Part shown: positions 47,096-58,500 of the stretch, piece by piece | Numbering within the stretch: the first letter of the stretch is position 1 | How the letters are laid out: the number at the start of each line of letters is the position of its first letter | Source: Echria macrotheca | Lineage: Eukaryota > Ascomycota > Sordariomycetes > Sordariales > Schizotheciaceae | Assembly: GCA_030411725.1 (NCBI GenBank) | Contig: MU839841.1 | Coordinates: 1,160,294 to 1,224,293, forward strand | Reading direction: 5' to 3' | Length of the DNA stretch: 64,000 bases | Translations under genes and position numbers: made by a program | The notes under the pieces: generated by a model | The model's database searches: none | Told to the model about the DNA's origin: nothing | Seen by the model: only the letters and a program-made list of their open reading frames with translations

Positions 47096-48997
47096 CTAAT
47101 CGTCAAATCCATCCCACTCTTCTCCTCCATCCTTGTCACCCTCGGGGTCCCTACCCCTTACCGCAGACTTAAGCGTAGGCATCCCCATCGCATCCCTCAC
47201 AATCCTCCCCTCCGCATCCCTCACATACGGCCCGTCCCCGTCCCCATCATCCTCATCGCCCTCCGGCCCAACATAATACTCCTCACTTCCACTCTCCTCC
47301 TCTTCTTCTTCTCCTTCCATCTTATCCAAATCAACAGCCTTGAGCCCCGTAGCCCTAAGCGTAGGAATCCCATTCTCATCCCTGACAATCCTCCCCTCCG
47401 CATCCCTCACAAACGGACTTCCTTCCCTCTCCTCATCATCGGAATCAGAATCCCTCACAAACCCCGCAACAAAAAACCCCATAGTCCCCCTCCCATCGTC
47501 CCGATAGGTCCGTATACACGCATCCGCTACTGTCAGATCACCGCCACAGGCATCCGCATCGCCGCGGACGGGCCATTCTTTCATGCCCGTAACCTGTTCT
47601 TTTCGTTCGAGGATGCGCCAGCCCCGCTGGCGCGCGACGTCGCTTTGTAGGATGCGCAGCACGACGTGCTCGTTCTCGCCGGCGTACACGGAGCAGGTCG
47701 AGTAGGTTATCCTCCGGGCGGCGGGGAAGCGCATGGCGTGCGTGACGACGGCGGTTTGGAAGGTTGCGAGGGCGGTGATGCGGGTGCGCAGGTCGGCTTG
47801 GGATTTGAGGATTGTGGTTTCGCCGTCGTCGTCGATGACCATGACTGGCATCTCTTTTTTCCCCTCGTTTTGGTCGTTCTCGTCCTCCCGTTTCCTCTTT
47901 TTCCCCTTCTTTTCTTTTGTTGTGGGAGGTGTTGTTTTTTCGTTAGGCCCTCTAGGGAGACAGAGCTCGGGCAGCTCATCCCTCCCCACGATCCCGCTAC
48001 CGGAACAGCTCGGGTCGAGGAGCAGATATCCCACGCGCGCGTACCGGTCCGCGTCCGGATCAACTCTCAAAAAATCTGTCCCCCCAAACACCTCGGTGAA
48101 GTCGTCGCAGCCCGCGCGGCGGACCATATCCCGCAGCGTCGCCGCTCTTTTGTGTCCGTCCTTCTCGAACGCGAACACTTTTTGGGTAGCCCCCCGCCCT
48201 CGGGCTTCTAGGATTGCAGCGGCGTGCGTCGTCTTGTTCCCCGGCGCCGCGCACCCGTCGATCAGATCTTCATCCCCGTCGGGCCGCGGATCGAGCAGCA
48301 CGGCGGGGAAACAGCTCGCCTTGTCCTGGAGGATCAGCATGCCGCCCTTGTACGCTTCGCTCTTGGTGATATCAGCGGTGCGGCCCTGCGGCAGCGCGAG
48401 CAGATTCGGCACGTTCCCGTCGAGACATAGCACCTTTTTTGTGGGAGACGAATCCACGACCTCGGCCACCGTCGCGACGACCTCGTACCCCTTGAAGGTG
48501 CTCTCTAGTTGCTCGTCTACCGTGGTCCGGAGCGTATTCACACGCACCCACCGCGGATGTTGTCGTCCCCCGTTTTTTTGGGACGCAGTCTCCTCCACCA
48601 ATGCACGCAGCTCCTCGAGCGTGGCGCACCCGCGCCGGATTCGTACTCTCACAAGTTCGGCGCTCAGCCGCGCGCGGTGTCGCTCGACGGATTGGCGCAG
48701 GCCGTGCGTCGCCGGGAGGGCTACTCCGGCCTTGGTCATGAGGAGGTCATGGGTCAGGAGGAGGGCGAGGATCGGGGTGAGTTTGCGTTCTAGACGCAGG
48801 AGGTCCGTGGCGTTGATTACTTCTGATAGCACGGCGCTCCATTTGGTGGATTCGACGGCTAGGGCGTAGATTTGGGATGGTGGGGAGCGGAGGGGGGTTT
48901 TTTGTGAGGACGGGGGGGAGAAGACGCGGGACTTGAGGGTGCCGCCGTGGGTTGTTGGGGCTGAGAGGATGGTTGCTGTTTCGTGGTAGAGGGACAT
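47096..48997 (-). CDS. rcm1: NSUN5/Rcm1-like 25S rRNA cytosine-C5 methyltransferase
   Basis: SAM-dependent RNA m5C methyltransferase of the NOL1/NOP2/Sun family; yeast Rcm1 and human NSUN5 modify a conserved large-subunit rRNA cytosine. ATG at 48997 (MSLYHETATIL) gives 633 residues; the frame upstream is open but lacks an ATG. Visible motifs: the NSUN5-type N terminus; RWVRVNTLRTT; the SAM-binding DGCAAPGNKTTHAA; motif IV DPSCSGSG (about 327-334); and motif VI TYSTCSVYAGENEHV (about 428-442), supplying the two catalytic cysteines. A Lys/Glu-rich insertion (about residues 350-385) interrupts the catalytic domain. The C-terminal extension after the catalytic core is acidic and contains two copies of a 22-residue module. 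The last residues are DGGEEWDGFDD. Confidence 0.92.
   Translation of the reverse strand: MSLYHETATILSAPTTHGGTLKSRVFSPPSSQKTPLRSPPSQIYALAVESTKWSAVLSEVINATDLLRLERKLTPILALLLTHDLLMTKAGVALPATHGLRQSVERHRARLSAELVRVRIRRGCATLEELRALVEETASQKNGGRQHPRWVRVNTLRTTVDEQLESTFKGYEVVATVAEVVDSSPTKKVLCLDGNVPNLLALPQGRTADITKSEAYKGGMLILQDKASCFPAVLLDPRPDGDEDLIDGCAAPGNKTTHAAAILEARGRGATQKVFAFEKDGHKRAATLRDMVRRAGCDDFTEVFGGTDFLRVDPDADRYARVGYLLLDPSCSGSGIVGRDELPELCLPRGPNEKTTPPTTKEKKGKKRKREDENDQNEGKKEMPVMVIDDDGETTILKSQADLRTRITALATFQTAVVTHAMRFPAARRITYSTCSVYAGENEHVVLRILQSDVARQRGWRILERKEQVTGMKEWPVRGDADACGGDLTVADACIRTYRDDGRGTMGFFVAGFVRDSDSDDEEREGSPFVRDAEGRIVRDENGIPTLRATGLKAVDLDKMEGEEEEEESGSEEYYVGPEGDEDDGDGDGPYVRDAEGRIVRDAMGMPTLKSAVRGRDPEGDKDGGEEWDGFDD
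47169..47415 (-). repeat. Duplicated coding module at the Rcm1 C terminus
   Basis: Two nearly identical segments at about 47354-47415 and 47169-47229 each code for a module of the form (Y/F)VRDAEGRIVRDxxGxPTL. Identity is high at the DNA level, pointing to a local duplication. About 185 bp of acidic, low-complexity coding sequence lies between corresponding positions. Confidence 0.85.
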
Positions 48998-49885
48998 TTT
49001 TTTGCCTGTCTTCTCTTTTTGTTTTGTTACATTTTCGAGTGACAAGTTTAGTAGCAGAGGTGGTTGGTGTGGTGATGTGAGGTGAGTGAGTTTGCTTGAG
49101 TGGTTGAGTGCTTGATGTTGTGTGTGCTTGGTTGAGATGAAGTGAAAATTGTGATCACAGCAAGTTGCTTGAGTGGAAGTGAGTGCTGCAGTGAAAATTT
49201 AGCGGCCACCACCCCCGCTGTGCAAGTTACCACTGCAGGACTTTACCGCTTACCCAACACACGCCTCGACTTGTCACCCCATAGTTTCCACCTCAGTACA
49301 GCAGCGCATCAACAACATCGATATTGACAATTATGAGTTTTAATACCATCTGAAATTGTATTCATGCTCGAAACTCCACTTTCTATCCCCAACCCATCTT
49401 TCCTTCCAAGCAACCAGGGTGACCCCAGACAGGATTATGTATAAGGATTCATCAGACGGACAGACACGACAAGCAGAGACCACATCAACTTCACCAGTAG
49501 GAAGAAATATACCAAAATCTCTGTCTTTCAAAAATAATGCTAAAAATAATACATGTACTCGCCCCTAAGAGCATCGAAGACAAAAAAACCGCCGTGTCTA
49601 CAGCGTCTGACCCACATTGCGGGTGATATGTAAGGTATGTTAAAATCCAGCCTTCTCCTCCCCCCAAACCTCCCTCAAGGGAGTTAAACCACCAACAGAC
49701 CCAAAAGTGTCTATATGGCCAAGAAGAAGAAGAATACCAAGTAAAAAAAAAATGCAGTCATATCATCATAATGCTTGTATGTCCCACCCAATTTTTCCCC
49801 CCTCTTTTCCCTCCCTGTCCCTCCTCTTTCCGGTGTTATACAACACATCCTCAAGATCTACCAAGACCTGGACCTGGAGAGAGGT
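48998..49885. other. Spacer between rcm1 and the DUF1996-WSC gene
   Basis: Contains the rcm1 promoter (minus strand) and the 3' flank of the next minus-strand gene. No gene seen; the first 150 bp carry G/T-rich GTGAGTGAG-type repeats. Confidence 0.5.
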
Positions 49886-51745
49886 CTAGTGATGATGCCC
49901 ATGTCCATGTCCAAGCCCACCCAGACTCCGTCGCCGATGAGCCATGAAATGATCATGCACATGCACATCCGCCCTCTTACTCACCTTCCCAGCAGCAGCA
50001 GCAGGCTCGACCCCTCCCTTCGTCCACAAACTCAAAGCCCAATCCCCGCCGCAGATTTCGTTGTTATCGCCCTCACACATCTTCGCACACTCCCCCTCGG
50101 CGATCTTCTCCACCTCTCTCAAACTATCACCGCAGAAACACTCGCCGCCATATTCCGTGCCGGCAACGACAAACCCCTTGGAGGAGCAGTAGTTGACGCA
50201 GGACGTGGTGCTCACCCGCCCGAGGCTGGGGAGCTTCTCGCCGGCGAGGACGCGGGCGCGGTCGTCGCGGTAGCAGCCGGCGTATTTGTAGCCCGAGATT
50301 TCTTTTTGGGATGAAGGGGACGCAGTAGGGGTGGTGCCGTCGTTGTAGACCGTTTTGGTCTGCCAGACTGTTACGGTGTCGTAGACTGTTGTTACTTTGC
50401 GGGTTGCTGCTGGAGGAGGAGAGGTGGGTTGGGGGGGAGGAGCGGCAGGAGACGAAGGAGAAGAAGACGGGGAGGGAATTTCCTTGATGATGGGGACGAG
50501 GGTTGTTGCCTGGACTGAAGAAGGTGTGGGCGGCTTCGGGGGGGAGACCGGGGCAGAAGAAGAAGAAGCAGGCGGGGCGGCGGCGGGAGGGTTGACCGGG
50601 GGGTTGGCCGGAGGAGACGGCGGGTTGACAGGCGCATTTCCGCCGCCGTACTTCCAACCCGCTAGCGGATTGCTGCCGGGCAACTTATCCAGCGGGCCAT
50701 CGATATCCTCGCTCACAGGACACGAAGCATGGCACCGTCCGCTCTCGTCATTCACACCGCCAATCAGGCCGGGACACTTGTGAATCCCCTCGTGTCCGGC
50801 ATCGCAGTTGTCGATGATCTGCTGGAGCGCCTTCTCATCCCAGCCCGACATGAAGTCGCCATGCGCGGAAAACCCAGTGGCGTCCCCGTTGGCAAACACA
50901 AAGGGGCTCTCCTTGCCGATTAGATCCTTATAACGGGGCAGCAGCTTGTGCGTATCCCAGTAGCTCTCGAAGAACATGTGCGGGACGTGGATCCAACCCT
51001 TGGGACAGTCGAGTTTTCCGCTGCCCGCATCCGAGGGGAACGCCGAGTTGGCCGCGAAGTTGGTCAGCCCGGCCGCCGGGTTGTAGCACGAGGGGAAGTG
51101 GACATCGACGCGCATGGGCGAGGCGTATCCGTCGCAGTCCTGAAACGGAAAACCGATGCCCGAGCCCTGGTTGTTCGGATCGCCGATGCCGGCCATCGAC
51201 CCGTCCGAGTTGGGCGGCCAGCTTGCGGGAGAAAAATTGCCGCGCGGACAGGTGATCTGCGCCGGCGAGACGGAGCCCCTGGACGGGTCGAGGTTGGCGG
51301 CGCCCGTCTTGGCCGGGGCCGAGCGCAGCATGGCGTTGCCGGAGACGAGACTCAAACCGAGCGGGAAGGCCTTGATGTCGTCGTTGGTGGCGTCGAAGAA
51401 GTAGTAGACGTTCATGTAGAAGAAGGGCACCGGCTCGAGCTTGTTTGTGGTTGGGTCCTTGAAGTACAGGCGCGGGAACCAGTACGCCGAGAGGTCGGCC
51501 TTGGGCAGGGCCGTGGTGCATGTTGATTTTTTGAGGTCTTCGCCCGTCGTGTTGAAGCCGATGTTGTTGGCCCCGAAGAAGGTGTGGACGTGCTGCGAGG
51601 GCCCGCCGGGCTGGACGATGGGGTCGATGCGGCAGTTCATCAGCGGGCCGTCGCCGTAGTGTCGGAGCACGGCGAAGCGGCGTTGTGGGTTGGCGGCCGA
51701 GGCCAGGCCGGCGAGCAAGGTCGCCAGGACGGTTGGGGCAAGCAT
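49886..51745 (-). CDS. Secreted DUF1996 protein with C-terminal WSC domain
   Basis: Single-exon gene, 619 residues. A signal peptide (MLAPTVLATLLAGLASA, predicted cut near residue 17) leads into a DUF1996 domain (about 33-330), a fungal extracellular domain of unknown activity. It is marked by MNCRIDPIV, PSQHVHTFFGANN, YWFPRLYFKD, RVDVHFPSCYNP and the GWIHVPHMFFESYWD block, with conserved histidines and cysteines. A Pro/Ser-rich linker (about 365-465) is followed by a WSC domain (about 475-565; YKYAGCYRDDR, FCGDSLREV, CEGDNNEICGG), a putative carbohydrate-binding module found in wall sensors and some secreted enzymes. No membrane anchor is visible. The tail after a Lys-Arg pair at about 590-591 is rich in His. 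Probably cell-wall associated or secreted. Confidence 0.95.
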   Translation of the reverse strand: MLAPTVLATLLAGLASAANPQRRFAVLRHYGDGPLMNCRIDPIVQPGGPSQHVHTFFGANNIGFNTTGEDLKKSTCTTALPKADLSAYWFPRLYFKDPTTNKLEPVPFFYMNVYYFFDATNDDIKAFPLGLSLVSGNAMLRSAPAKTGAANLDPSRGSVSPAQITCPRGNFSPASWPPNSDGSMAGIGDPNNQGSGIGFPFQDCDGYASPMRVDVHFPSCYNPAAGLTNFAANSAFPSDAGSGKLDCPKGWIHVPHMFFESYWDTHKLLPRYKDLIGKESPFVFANGDATGFSAHGDFMSGWDEKALQQIIDNCDAGHEGIHKCPGLIGGVNDESGRCHASCPVSEDIDGPLDKLPGSNPLAGWKYGGGNAPVNPPSPPANPPVNPPAAAPPASSSSAPVSPPKPPTPSSVQATTLVPIIKEIPSPSSSPSSPAAPPPQPTSPPPAATRKVTTVYDTVTVWQTKTVYNDGTTPTASPSSQKEISGYKYAGCYRDDRARVLAGEKLPSLGRVSTTSCVNYCSSKGFVVAGTEYGGECFCGDSLREVEKIAEGECAKMCEGDNNEICGGDWALSLWTKGGVEPAAAAGKVSKRADVHVHDHFMAHRRRSLGGLGHGHGHHH

Positions 51746-53796
51746 TTTTGTTTCTCTCTCGGATATGATGTGATATGATATGACACTGTCGAAGTGATTT
51801 GAAGTAGATTTTCAGCAAAACAAGAAAAGGAGAGGACGAGCAACAGGGTATAAAGCAGGCTCAGCAGCTTTTGGTCATAAGAGAACGTGATGTTGCATGA
51901 AAGCAATGAAAAGGACAGACGGTTTGCCAGCAAGGACGCACCCAGGAGGACAGGTGGGAGGGAGAAAGATATCAAGAAAGGGAAAGGGGGAGGAAGGGAA
52001 GGGGGGCTGGTATAAGACCTCTCATCCTCGTTCTCGAGTCCTTGGCCTGCATGGCGTTGAAGTCTTGGGAGGTTCCGCCGGCGCCTCCGCTCGTGGTCTG
52101 GGGGCACCGGTCTGGGTCTTGGTGCTCAGGGGTGAAGGATGCGGATTGCGGAAGGACGACGACGATGGGGAGGGGAGGGGGATGCCAAGGACGAGGAACT
52201 CCGCTCAGCTCCGCCGGCCAACGTGGTCGCCCAGTCGTTTTTTTCTCGGATTGTCACATCGCTTCTTCCTTCACAAGAAGGCTAGAGCAGAGAGGCCCCA
52301 AGGATGACCGCTGTTGTGCAAAACCAGTCTCTCTCTCTCTCTGATAGGCATATGGGGCGGCTATACCTGCTTGCTTGCCTTTTCTGGGCCAGGAGGAGAA
52401 AATAGCATCAGGCTGGATCGGTACCTGCATTTGGTTTCTCCCCCGTCTCGTTCCTGGCCAGGACCGTGGAAGTCTTTCTCTCATGAGTTGTGAGCGGGGT
52501 TGATGAAAGAGACAATAACGCTTTTCCGTCTGTGCGAAAGTCCACTGTGGCGTTCCTCGACGCAGGGATCATCAAGGGCCAGGCTTTATCATCTCATCAT
52601 CGGTGGCTTGCTTCCTTCCGCCGACGCCGACAAAGTTAAAAGTTATTCTTGGTGAGACACCTAGGTATACATAATCTATCGTGGTACCAAGCACATCACG
52701 GGATATTATCAATGTTTTTTTTTCTTGGGGAACATGTTTTCCCGGTTTTTTTTCCTTCCCGACAAAACAATCGGTTAGCATAAATGACATGGAGCGGCCC
52801 GAGGGTTCTGTTTCGAAACTTTTTACGGATCTCTCCAGCAAAACAACCTGGGGGAAACATCTAGGCGGACATAAAAAGCCAAATTACAGGGCGCGTATTC
52901 TCACATCCAAGTTCGTCTGATGTTTTACATGGGGCTTCTTCTTCTTTCTTCTTCTTCATGGTGTCTTGCAGCAGTAGCAGCAGCAAGCACGTGTTGTCTC
53001 CTTTAAACCAAGAGCAATCTGAATCCGGATTCTACACTAGTGAGGAACTTTCCAGACCTTCCCATCCCCAGCCGAGCCGCGTCCCCAGTCGTTCGGAGAC
53101 GAGAGCAAACCACGGGGAAAGAAAGATCATCGTCCAGGTTAAAAAAAATAATAAAATAAAAAAAGGCCAAGAGAACACACAATCTTCGCAAGCCCCGAAA
53201 CCTGAAACATGCCAAGCCCTTCCGAGCCCTTTCCCTCCCCAGAAGAAGCGTTGGGACCACCAGCCCGGTCGACGGTCGAACCATCACAGCTCAGCTCGGA
53301 ATTCTTCTGGGCCGCAAGGGGAGGAACCGAAAGACAAGATAGATCGAGTAGAGTGATTTCTGCTTTCCAGATCGCGCGCGAGCCCAGGACCTGGTCACCT
53401 GGAGTTGACCATGCAACAAGCCATGTCACGACCCTGAATTTTGTTTTCTGACAGCGGTCTAGGCGGGGTAATAATAAGCTGCTGAGAAAAGGAAACCAAG
53501 CAAACGTCTGGCGCGCGGTTCGAGTGTAGACTGCGCGGGTGGGTTCCGCAAGTCTCTGTTACTGAGTAGCTCTCACCTAACCACTCAGGTTGTTAGTTCT
53601 ATCTTGGCAAACCTTGCGAGCGAGAGTAAACACGTTGCCGCTGAACTCCTCTCAAACAAACCATAATTCTTCCTGCCGGGATGGATACACCACACTAGGT
53701 CCAGCTATTCCGGGGCTGAAGACGTCGTGGAACGCCCGGGTCCCGGGCGGTGTCCGAGACAAGAGAACGAGTTCTAAGGTAACCAGGCGGCTGAAC

Positions 53797-53824
53797 TCTG
53801 TGTGTTTGTGTGTGTGTGTGTGTG
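53797..53824 (+). repeat. GT dinucleotide microsatellite
   Basis: An alternating TG tract with one TTT interruption near its start. Lies in non-coding spacer. Confidence 0.85.
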
Positions 53825-54106
53825 ACCAGCCAGTCGGGATACTACCTTCCCTCGTCGACTAGACTTTCCCTTCCATCTTTTCCATCTTTCAGCTTTTCTC
53901 GAATCTCGATCTTGAGACCACCAATATGACGGTCGGTTGTCTGTTTTGTCATCTGAATAAGAGCGGAACTAGATCCAAACCTCGCCGAAGATCACCAGAC
54001 GACATGTAAGGGGTCTCCCCTGTCGATCCGGGCCATCCCGTACCTTACCTCTGCTTACCTTGCATTTTTCCCTCCCAGCGATACGGATTACACAGCGCGG
54101 AAATTC

Positions 54107-54128
54107 CCACCACCACCACCACCACCAC
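54107..54128 (+). repeat. CCA trinucleotide microsatellite
   Basis: Seven consecutive CCA/CAC units in non-coding spacer. Confidence 0.85.
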
Positions 54129-54965
54129 TTCCGTCGACGCCACCTGTGTGTCAAGATGTAAATTAAGGCATCTGATAAAGGTGCAGCCCCTCCTCTCCCC
54201 TTTTTTGATGGCAAGAACTGGCATCCAAGGGGGTTTTTTTTTTCTGCTTTGGTACCAAAATTCGCAGCAGCTACTGTGAACGTTTCCTTTTTACAGGTTC
54301 AAGGTAAATGGTTTCTTCGAAAGAGTATTATATATCTCCATTGAGCTTTAGAAATAACGTTCAAACGTAGCTAGTAAATAATCCAGCCCTTCCCCCCCCT
54401 TTGACGTGATCTGTGCGCTATTACCTGAAAGATCTTCTCAACCTTCATAGCTTTTCAACAAGGTTATAACCTTACTGGAGCTTCAAATATGCTGTATTCA
54501 TTAAATGAGGCCTACGCAAGGTTGTGTGGCAGCTCTCTAGCAACTCACAAGGAGGATGGTGGGCAACAGTGGTTTGGGGGGTGATGCCTGCCTCCTCTCA
54601 AAAAGGGGGTGCCCGGCTCTCAGATGCCTAGGTATATTAATTGCTGCCTACGAGCTGAAGGATACGCATGCTGGGTTCACCTATGCTGATAAGATGAGAA
54701 TAGGGGAGATATATTTCCGGTCTCATCGGTGACTGACGGTAGAAACATTAAGGATGCTGTATTCGGGACGCTGTTGTATCATCGCCCGTATGTGTCTAAC
54801 TAACCATGAGTACACCCCATCCCCCACCATATCTCATGTGCTCATCACAAACGTACTCATCGTCGTCATCACCGGAACCAATCCACCAGCCTTATGCCAC
54901 AACACCATTTTACACCTTTCCTTTATATCCCCCTCCCAACCAAACACATACAGACAGACACCACA

Positions 54966-57006
54966 TCAAACCAACCCACCGACAACCACATCCCTCAAAC
55001 AAACCCTCACCCCCCTCCTCCCCAGCTCCTCCCCAATAACCCTCTTCATAACCTCAACCCGTCTCCGTCCCCACCAGAACCCCTCGCCAGGCAACAACTC
55101 CCCAGCAGCCCGATAAACATGCCAAAGCAGGACCAAGACCCTCGACTCGCCGCGCGCAATCACCGGCAACAGCGGCCCAAAGCACAGCATGGCAAACGTG
55201 AGCACATAGCGGCTCGCATGTTCCCTCTCCCAGTACTCTTTCTCTCCGTCCGTCTTCTCCTGCCTCTCCGTAGTATCCAAAAGCCACGCAAAAGCCATAG
55301 CCACCCGCTCCGCGAGCCTCGCATACGCCGCCCTCGTCGATTCGGGGGACGAAACCCCGCCGGACGCGACAAACGCCTCGCCGGCCTTGTACGAGTCCCA
55401 CAGCGTCGTCGAGCGGAGGACCGACGGACATCTATTTTCTTCTTCCTGTTCCTCCCCCACACGCAAATCCAGACCCAGATCCGAGTAACCAAAAGCAGGA
55501 GGCGAGGCAAGCGACGACGCCAAACACCCATGATACCGCGGGTTATCATAAACACCCATAAACCCCCTCAAGAACCTTTTCCAGGAGTGCAGCCCGCGCG
55601 CCTCGACCTCATACGCGATAGTCATGCACGGCGCGATAACCGGCGCATGCCGAAAGGCGCTCCCCTCAGACTGAAACAGCGGCCAGGCCATGAAGAAGAT
55701 CTGCCGCTGGCCGGTCGAGAGGTGGTATAGCCTGTCGCCCGAGAGGTTGAATTCCCCTGAAGAAGAACAAGAGTCGAGGAAGCTGAGGTCGGTCCAGAGG
55801 AGGTAGTGCACCAGCACGGCGCCCCCCAGGAGCGCGTCGCAGTTGGAGGATGTGATGGGCTCCGAGAGGGCGGTGCGGTATGAACTTAGAGCGCGGTCGA
55901 GGAGGGCGTGCTTGGCGGCGTGGTAGCGCGGTTGCGAGGGGTTGAGGGAGGATAGGTGGGCGGCTGAGAGGGAGAGCATGGCTGTGATTAAAAAGGTGTG
56001 TTGTTGGGACTGGACGGTGAATAAAAGTCAGCCTCGCCGTCATTTGCTTACATCATCTCCCCCCCTTTTAGTAGGAGGAGGTATCTCTATATCTAGGTAG
56101 ATAGGGATTCTTATGGGCTGCCTTGGGGAGATTGAGTACCTAGGTAGGTAGGTATGGACGGGAGAGCAACCCGTTCACACTCGAGATTACAATCATCCCC
56201 ATCTCATGAACAGATATGATATATATGTAAGACGAAACCCTCAACCAGGAAAAAAAGAAACGAGGGAGACAAAAAAAATGGGGACAACACACCCGAAAGG
56301 CCAACTGCAACATGCCAGGCCACAGATCCTTAAAGATCAACGTCCGCATCGTGTCCCGCTCGAAATGGTGCAGCAGCTCCATGTGGAGCATATTCACCCC
56401 TTCTTCACCACCACCACCACCACCACCAGTCCCAAAACCATCCAACGGCAGTGTTGCCGTCGACCAAGCATCCATCTGTCTTCCCAATCTGATATTGTTG
56501 GCATCGGAGGATGATGATTCGTTCCCCTCTTTGGAATGCGAAGTGGGTGATCGCTGCTGCTGCGGTGGTAGTAGTAATGAACGGACACACTTCTCGCCTC
56601 GCTTGACGCAGTTACCGCATGGATCTGTCTCGTCACACTTTTTATGAGGGGAGGGAGGTGTTATTAGTCTGCATATACATACACACACCCCAGGTAGGGA
56701 GGGAGGGAATGGATGGGAAGAAATACTTTGACCTTGCGTCTCTTACAGCGGATACATCCTAATCTTGATTTCTACACTAATATTAGTCCCCGGTATAAAA
56801 GGAAGTGTGTGGTTGTACATGTGTGTGTGCGGTATATAGGTAAGGTAAGGTAAGGTACATACCCTATGAGGACGCTTCTTCCGTGCGGCAGCCTCGTCGG
56901 GCGCCACGATGTGCAGGGTGGGTTTGTCGCCGGTGGTTACGAGGAAGGTGTGGGCGAATACCGAGGAGGAGGAGGAGGAGGAGGAGGAGGAGTAGGAGGA
57001 TGCCAT
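54966..57006 (-). CDS. Zn(II)2Cys6 transcription factor (UPC2-like layout)
   Basis: Fungal binuclear-cluster regulator. Model on the minus strand: join(56863..57006, 56727..56771, 56293..56637, 54966..56009), 525 residues; every exon ends in phase 0. Exon 1 codes a poly-Ser stretch, a 30-residue linker and KKRPHR. Exon 2 (15 codons) supplies KSRLGCIRCKRRKVK and exon 3 CDETDPCGNCVKRGEKC, so the six-cysteine cluster (C-x2-C-x6-C-x5-C-x2-C-x6-C, about residues 54-80) exists only after splicing. The C-terminal part matches the fungal-specific regulatory domain: HHFERDTMRTLIFKDLWPGM, then MLSLSAAHLSSLNPSQPRYH, as in Upc2/Ecm22-type and related regulators. The exon 3-4 junction, skipping 56010-56292, is the least certain. 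It sits immediately downstream of a DHA1-type exporter on the same strand. Confidence 0.9.
56137..56146. repeat. Palindromic TACCTAGGTA element
   Basis: Perfect 10-bp palindrome extended by further AGGT units, inside the third intron of the Zn2Cys6 gene. The core CCTAGG recurs in several spacers of this window. Confidence 0.6.
56965..56995 (-). repeat. Poly-Ser coding GGA/TCC microsatellite
   Basis: A GAG/GGA repeat on the + strand, read as TCC codons on the minus strand, gives a ten-Ser run at the start of the Zn2Cys6 protein. Length polymorphism is expected. Confidence 0.8.
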
Positions 57007-58500
57007 GTTTTTTCTTTCGTCGTCCTGTTTGTGTAACTCGAACGAGCGAGCCGGGTAGGTTTGCCGTTTGCCTGTTTTGCCTTGCCTTCTTTACGGCAGG
57101 ACGGAATTGCGATTGGATAAACCACCCCCCCTTCTGGACCTGGACCCTGGATGAAAACAAAACTGACGAATTAAAAAGACAACAGGGTGGTTGGTGGCGG
57201 ACTGAGAGCTTTGGATGCCCGTGTCGTCCAGTTTGGGAAAACGAAGTCTCTCTCTCCCGGTCCCGGTCCCGGTCCCAAGTCCCTGAGACACCAGACACCC
57301 CTGAAGATGAAAACAAACCCACCGAGAGGTAAGATACGGTACGGTACAGGGTGTATGTGTATGTGTATGTGTGTATGTGTGTGCGTATGTATGTCGACGG
57401 CCAACTTGGGAAAACGAGGACAGCCACCACCCAAAGACCGAGATCAACACGCTATTTAACTCTTGTCCCCTTCTTCCCTCGTTCTTTTACGGAAGGAACG
57501 AAGAAGAAAAAACACACGAAAAATCCGAGTATCACCGGCTTGGCTCTTTTCCCTTCCTTCTCTCTTCTTGTTGGGAAAGCCCGTTGAGAGAGAAGGCCAC
57601 AGAATGACAAGGTAGGGAGGTAGACACTCGGAATATCCGAATGCCTAGATCTGGTAACTCGCGCCGTGGCGAAAAGAGCGAGGCGAGGAAACGACGGATG
57701 ATGAAATCACACACAGCCTCGTTGATGTTTTCTTGTCTTCTACCGAACGAACCCTCGTTGTCACGAAAAGGAAAGGGAAAGCCCGGCGGTTCGGCCGGCT
57801 CCTGGGTGGATGGTGGGGATTTCAACAATACCCTTCTCGACACCATCCATGGGTGGTGTTAGGTAAGTCGACATGCATGTTGGTTGGGTTGCATGGGGGG
57901 ATCGGAGACATTGTGTTCGCATATCCCAAAGCGGAATGCGAGAGATTTACGACGTGTTCCGATTGGGAGATATACACTACTGCAGAGGAGGAGGACGCGG
58001 AAGTGATTACTCAGCGAGGGGTAGATAGCTACAACACAGCTCCTCCACGGGACGACATTCTCTCATGAGTCCTTGTTGCCCGCGGTAATGTGATCCGAGG
58101 AGATGTTCCCAGTCGGAAACATCGGCCTGGAGGATGATCAAAATAGTCATGGTGTTTACCCCCTGAACAAGTGTGTGGCCCACTCCCGGGTACGCACATT
58201 ACTTGTGAGAAGACATCCAGTACAGCACCACGTGAATAAACTGCCATAGATAGTATATACCCAAGAAGTACAAATAGCAAATGCTTTGCAGCCGAGCGCC
58301 GTCCGGATATCTACCCCATGTCCACCATATTGGCCCGTCTAGGTGTCTTTCCCGTCTACCCCTTTATTATCCCATGTATGATCCCCTATATAACCATACC
58401 ACCAAGAAGAAATGAAAACCAAGGTACCAAAAAAGAGAAAGTCTAAAAGGAATGTAAAGATGAAGAGCGAAGAAATATAAATGAGACGAAATAAAATGAA
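57007..58500. other. Spacer between Zn2Cys6 regulator and MFS exporter genes
   Basis: Promoter of the regulator (minus strand) and 3' flank of the exporter. No gene seen. Contains hexamer units CCCGGT at about 57256-57276 and a GTATGT/GTGT tract at about 57349-57391. Confidence 0.5.

Larger units (their letters stand above)
51746..54965. other. 3.2-kb spacer with microsatellites
   Basis: No gene can be supported. Features seen: CT run at 52328-52342, ACCTAGGT at 52659-52666, GT run at 53797-53824, CCA run at 54107-54128 and CCTAGG at 54627-54632. It holds the promoter of the DUF1996-WSC gene at its left and the 3' flank of the Zn2Cys6 gene at its right. Confidence 0.55.
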
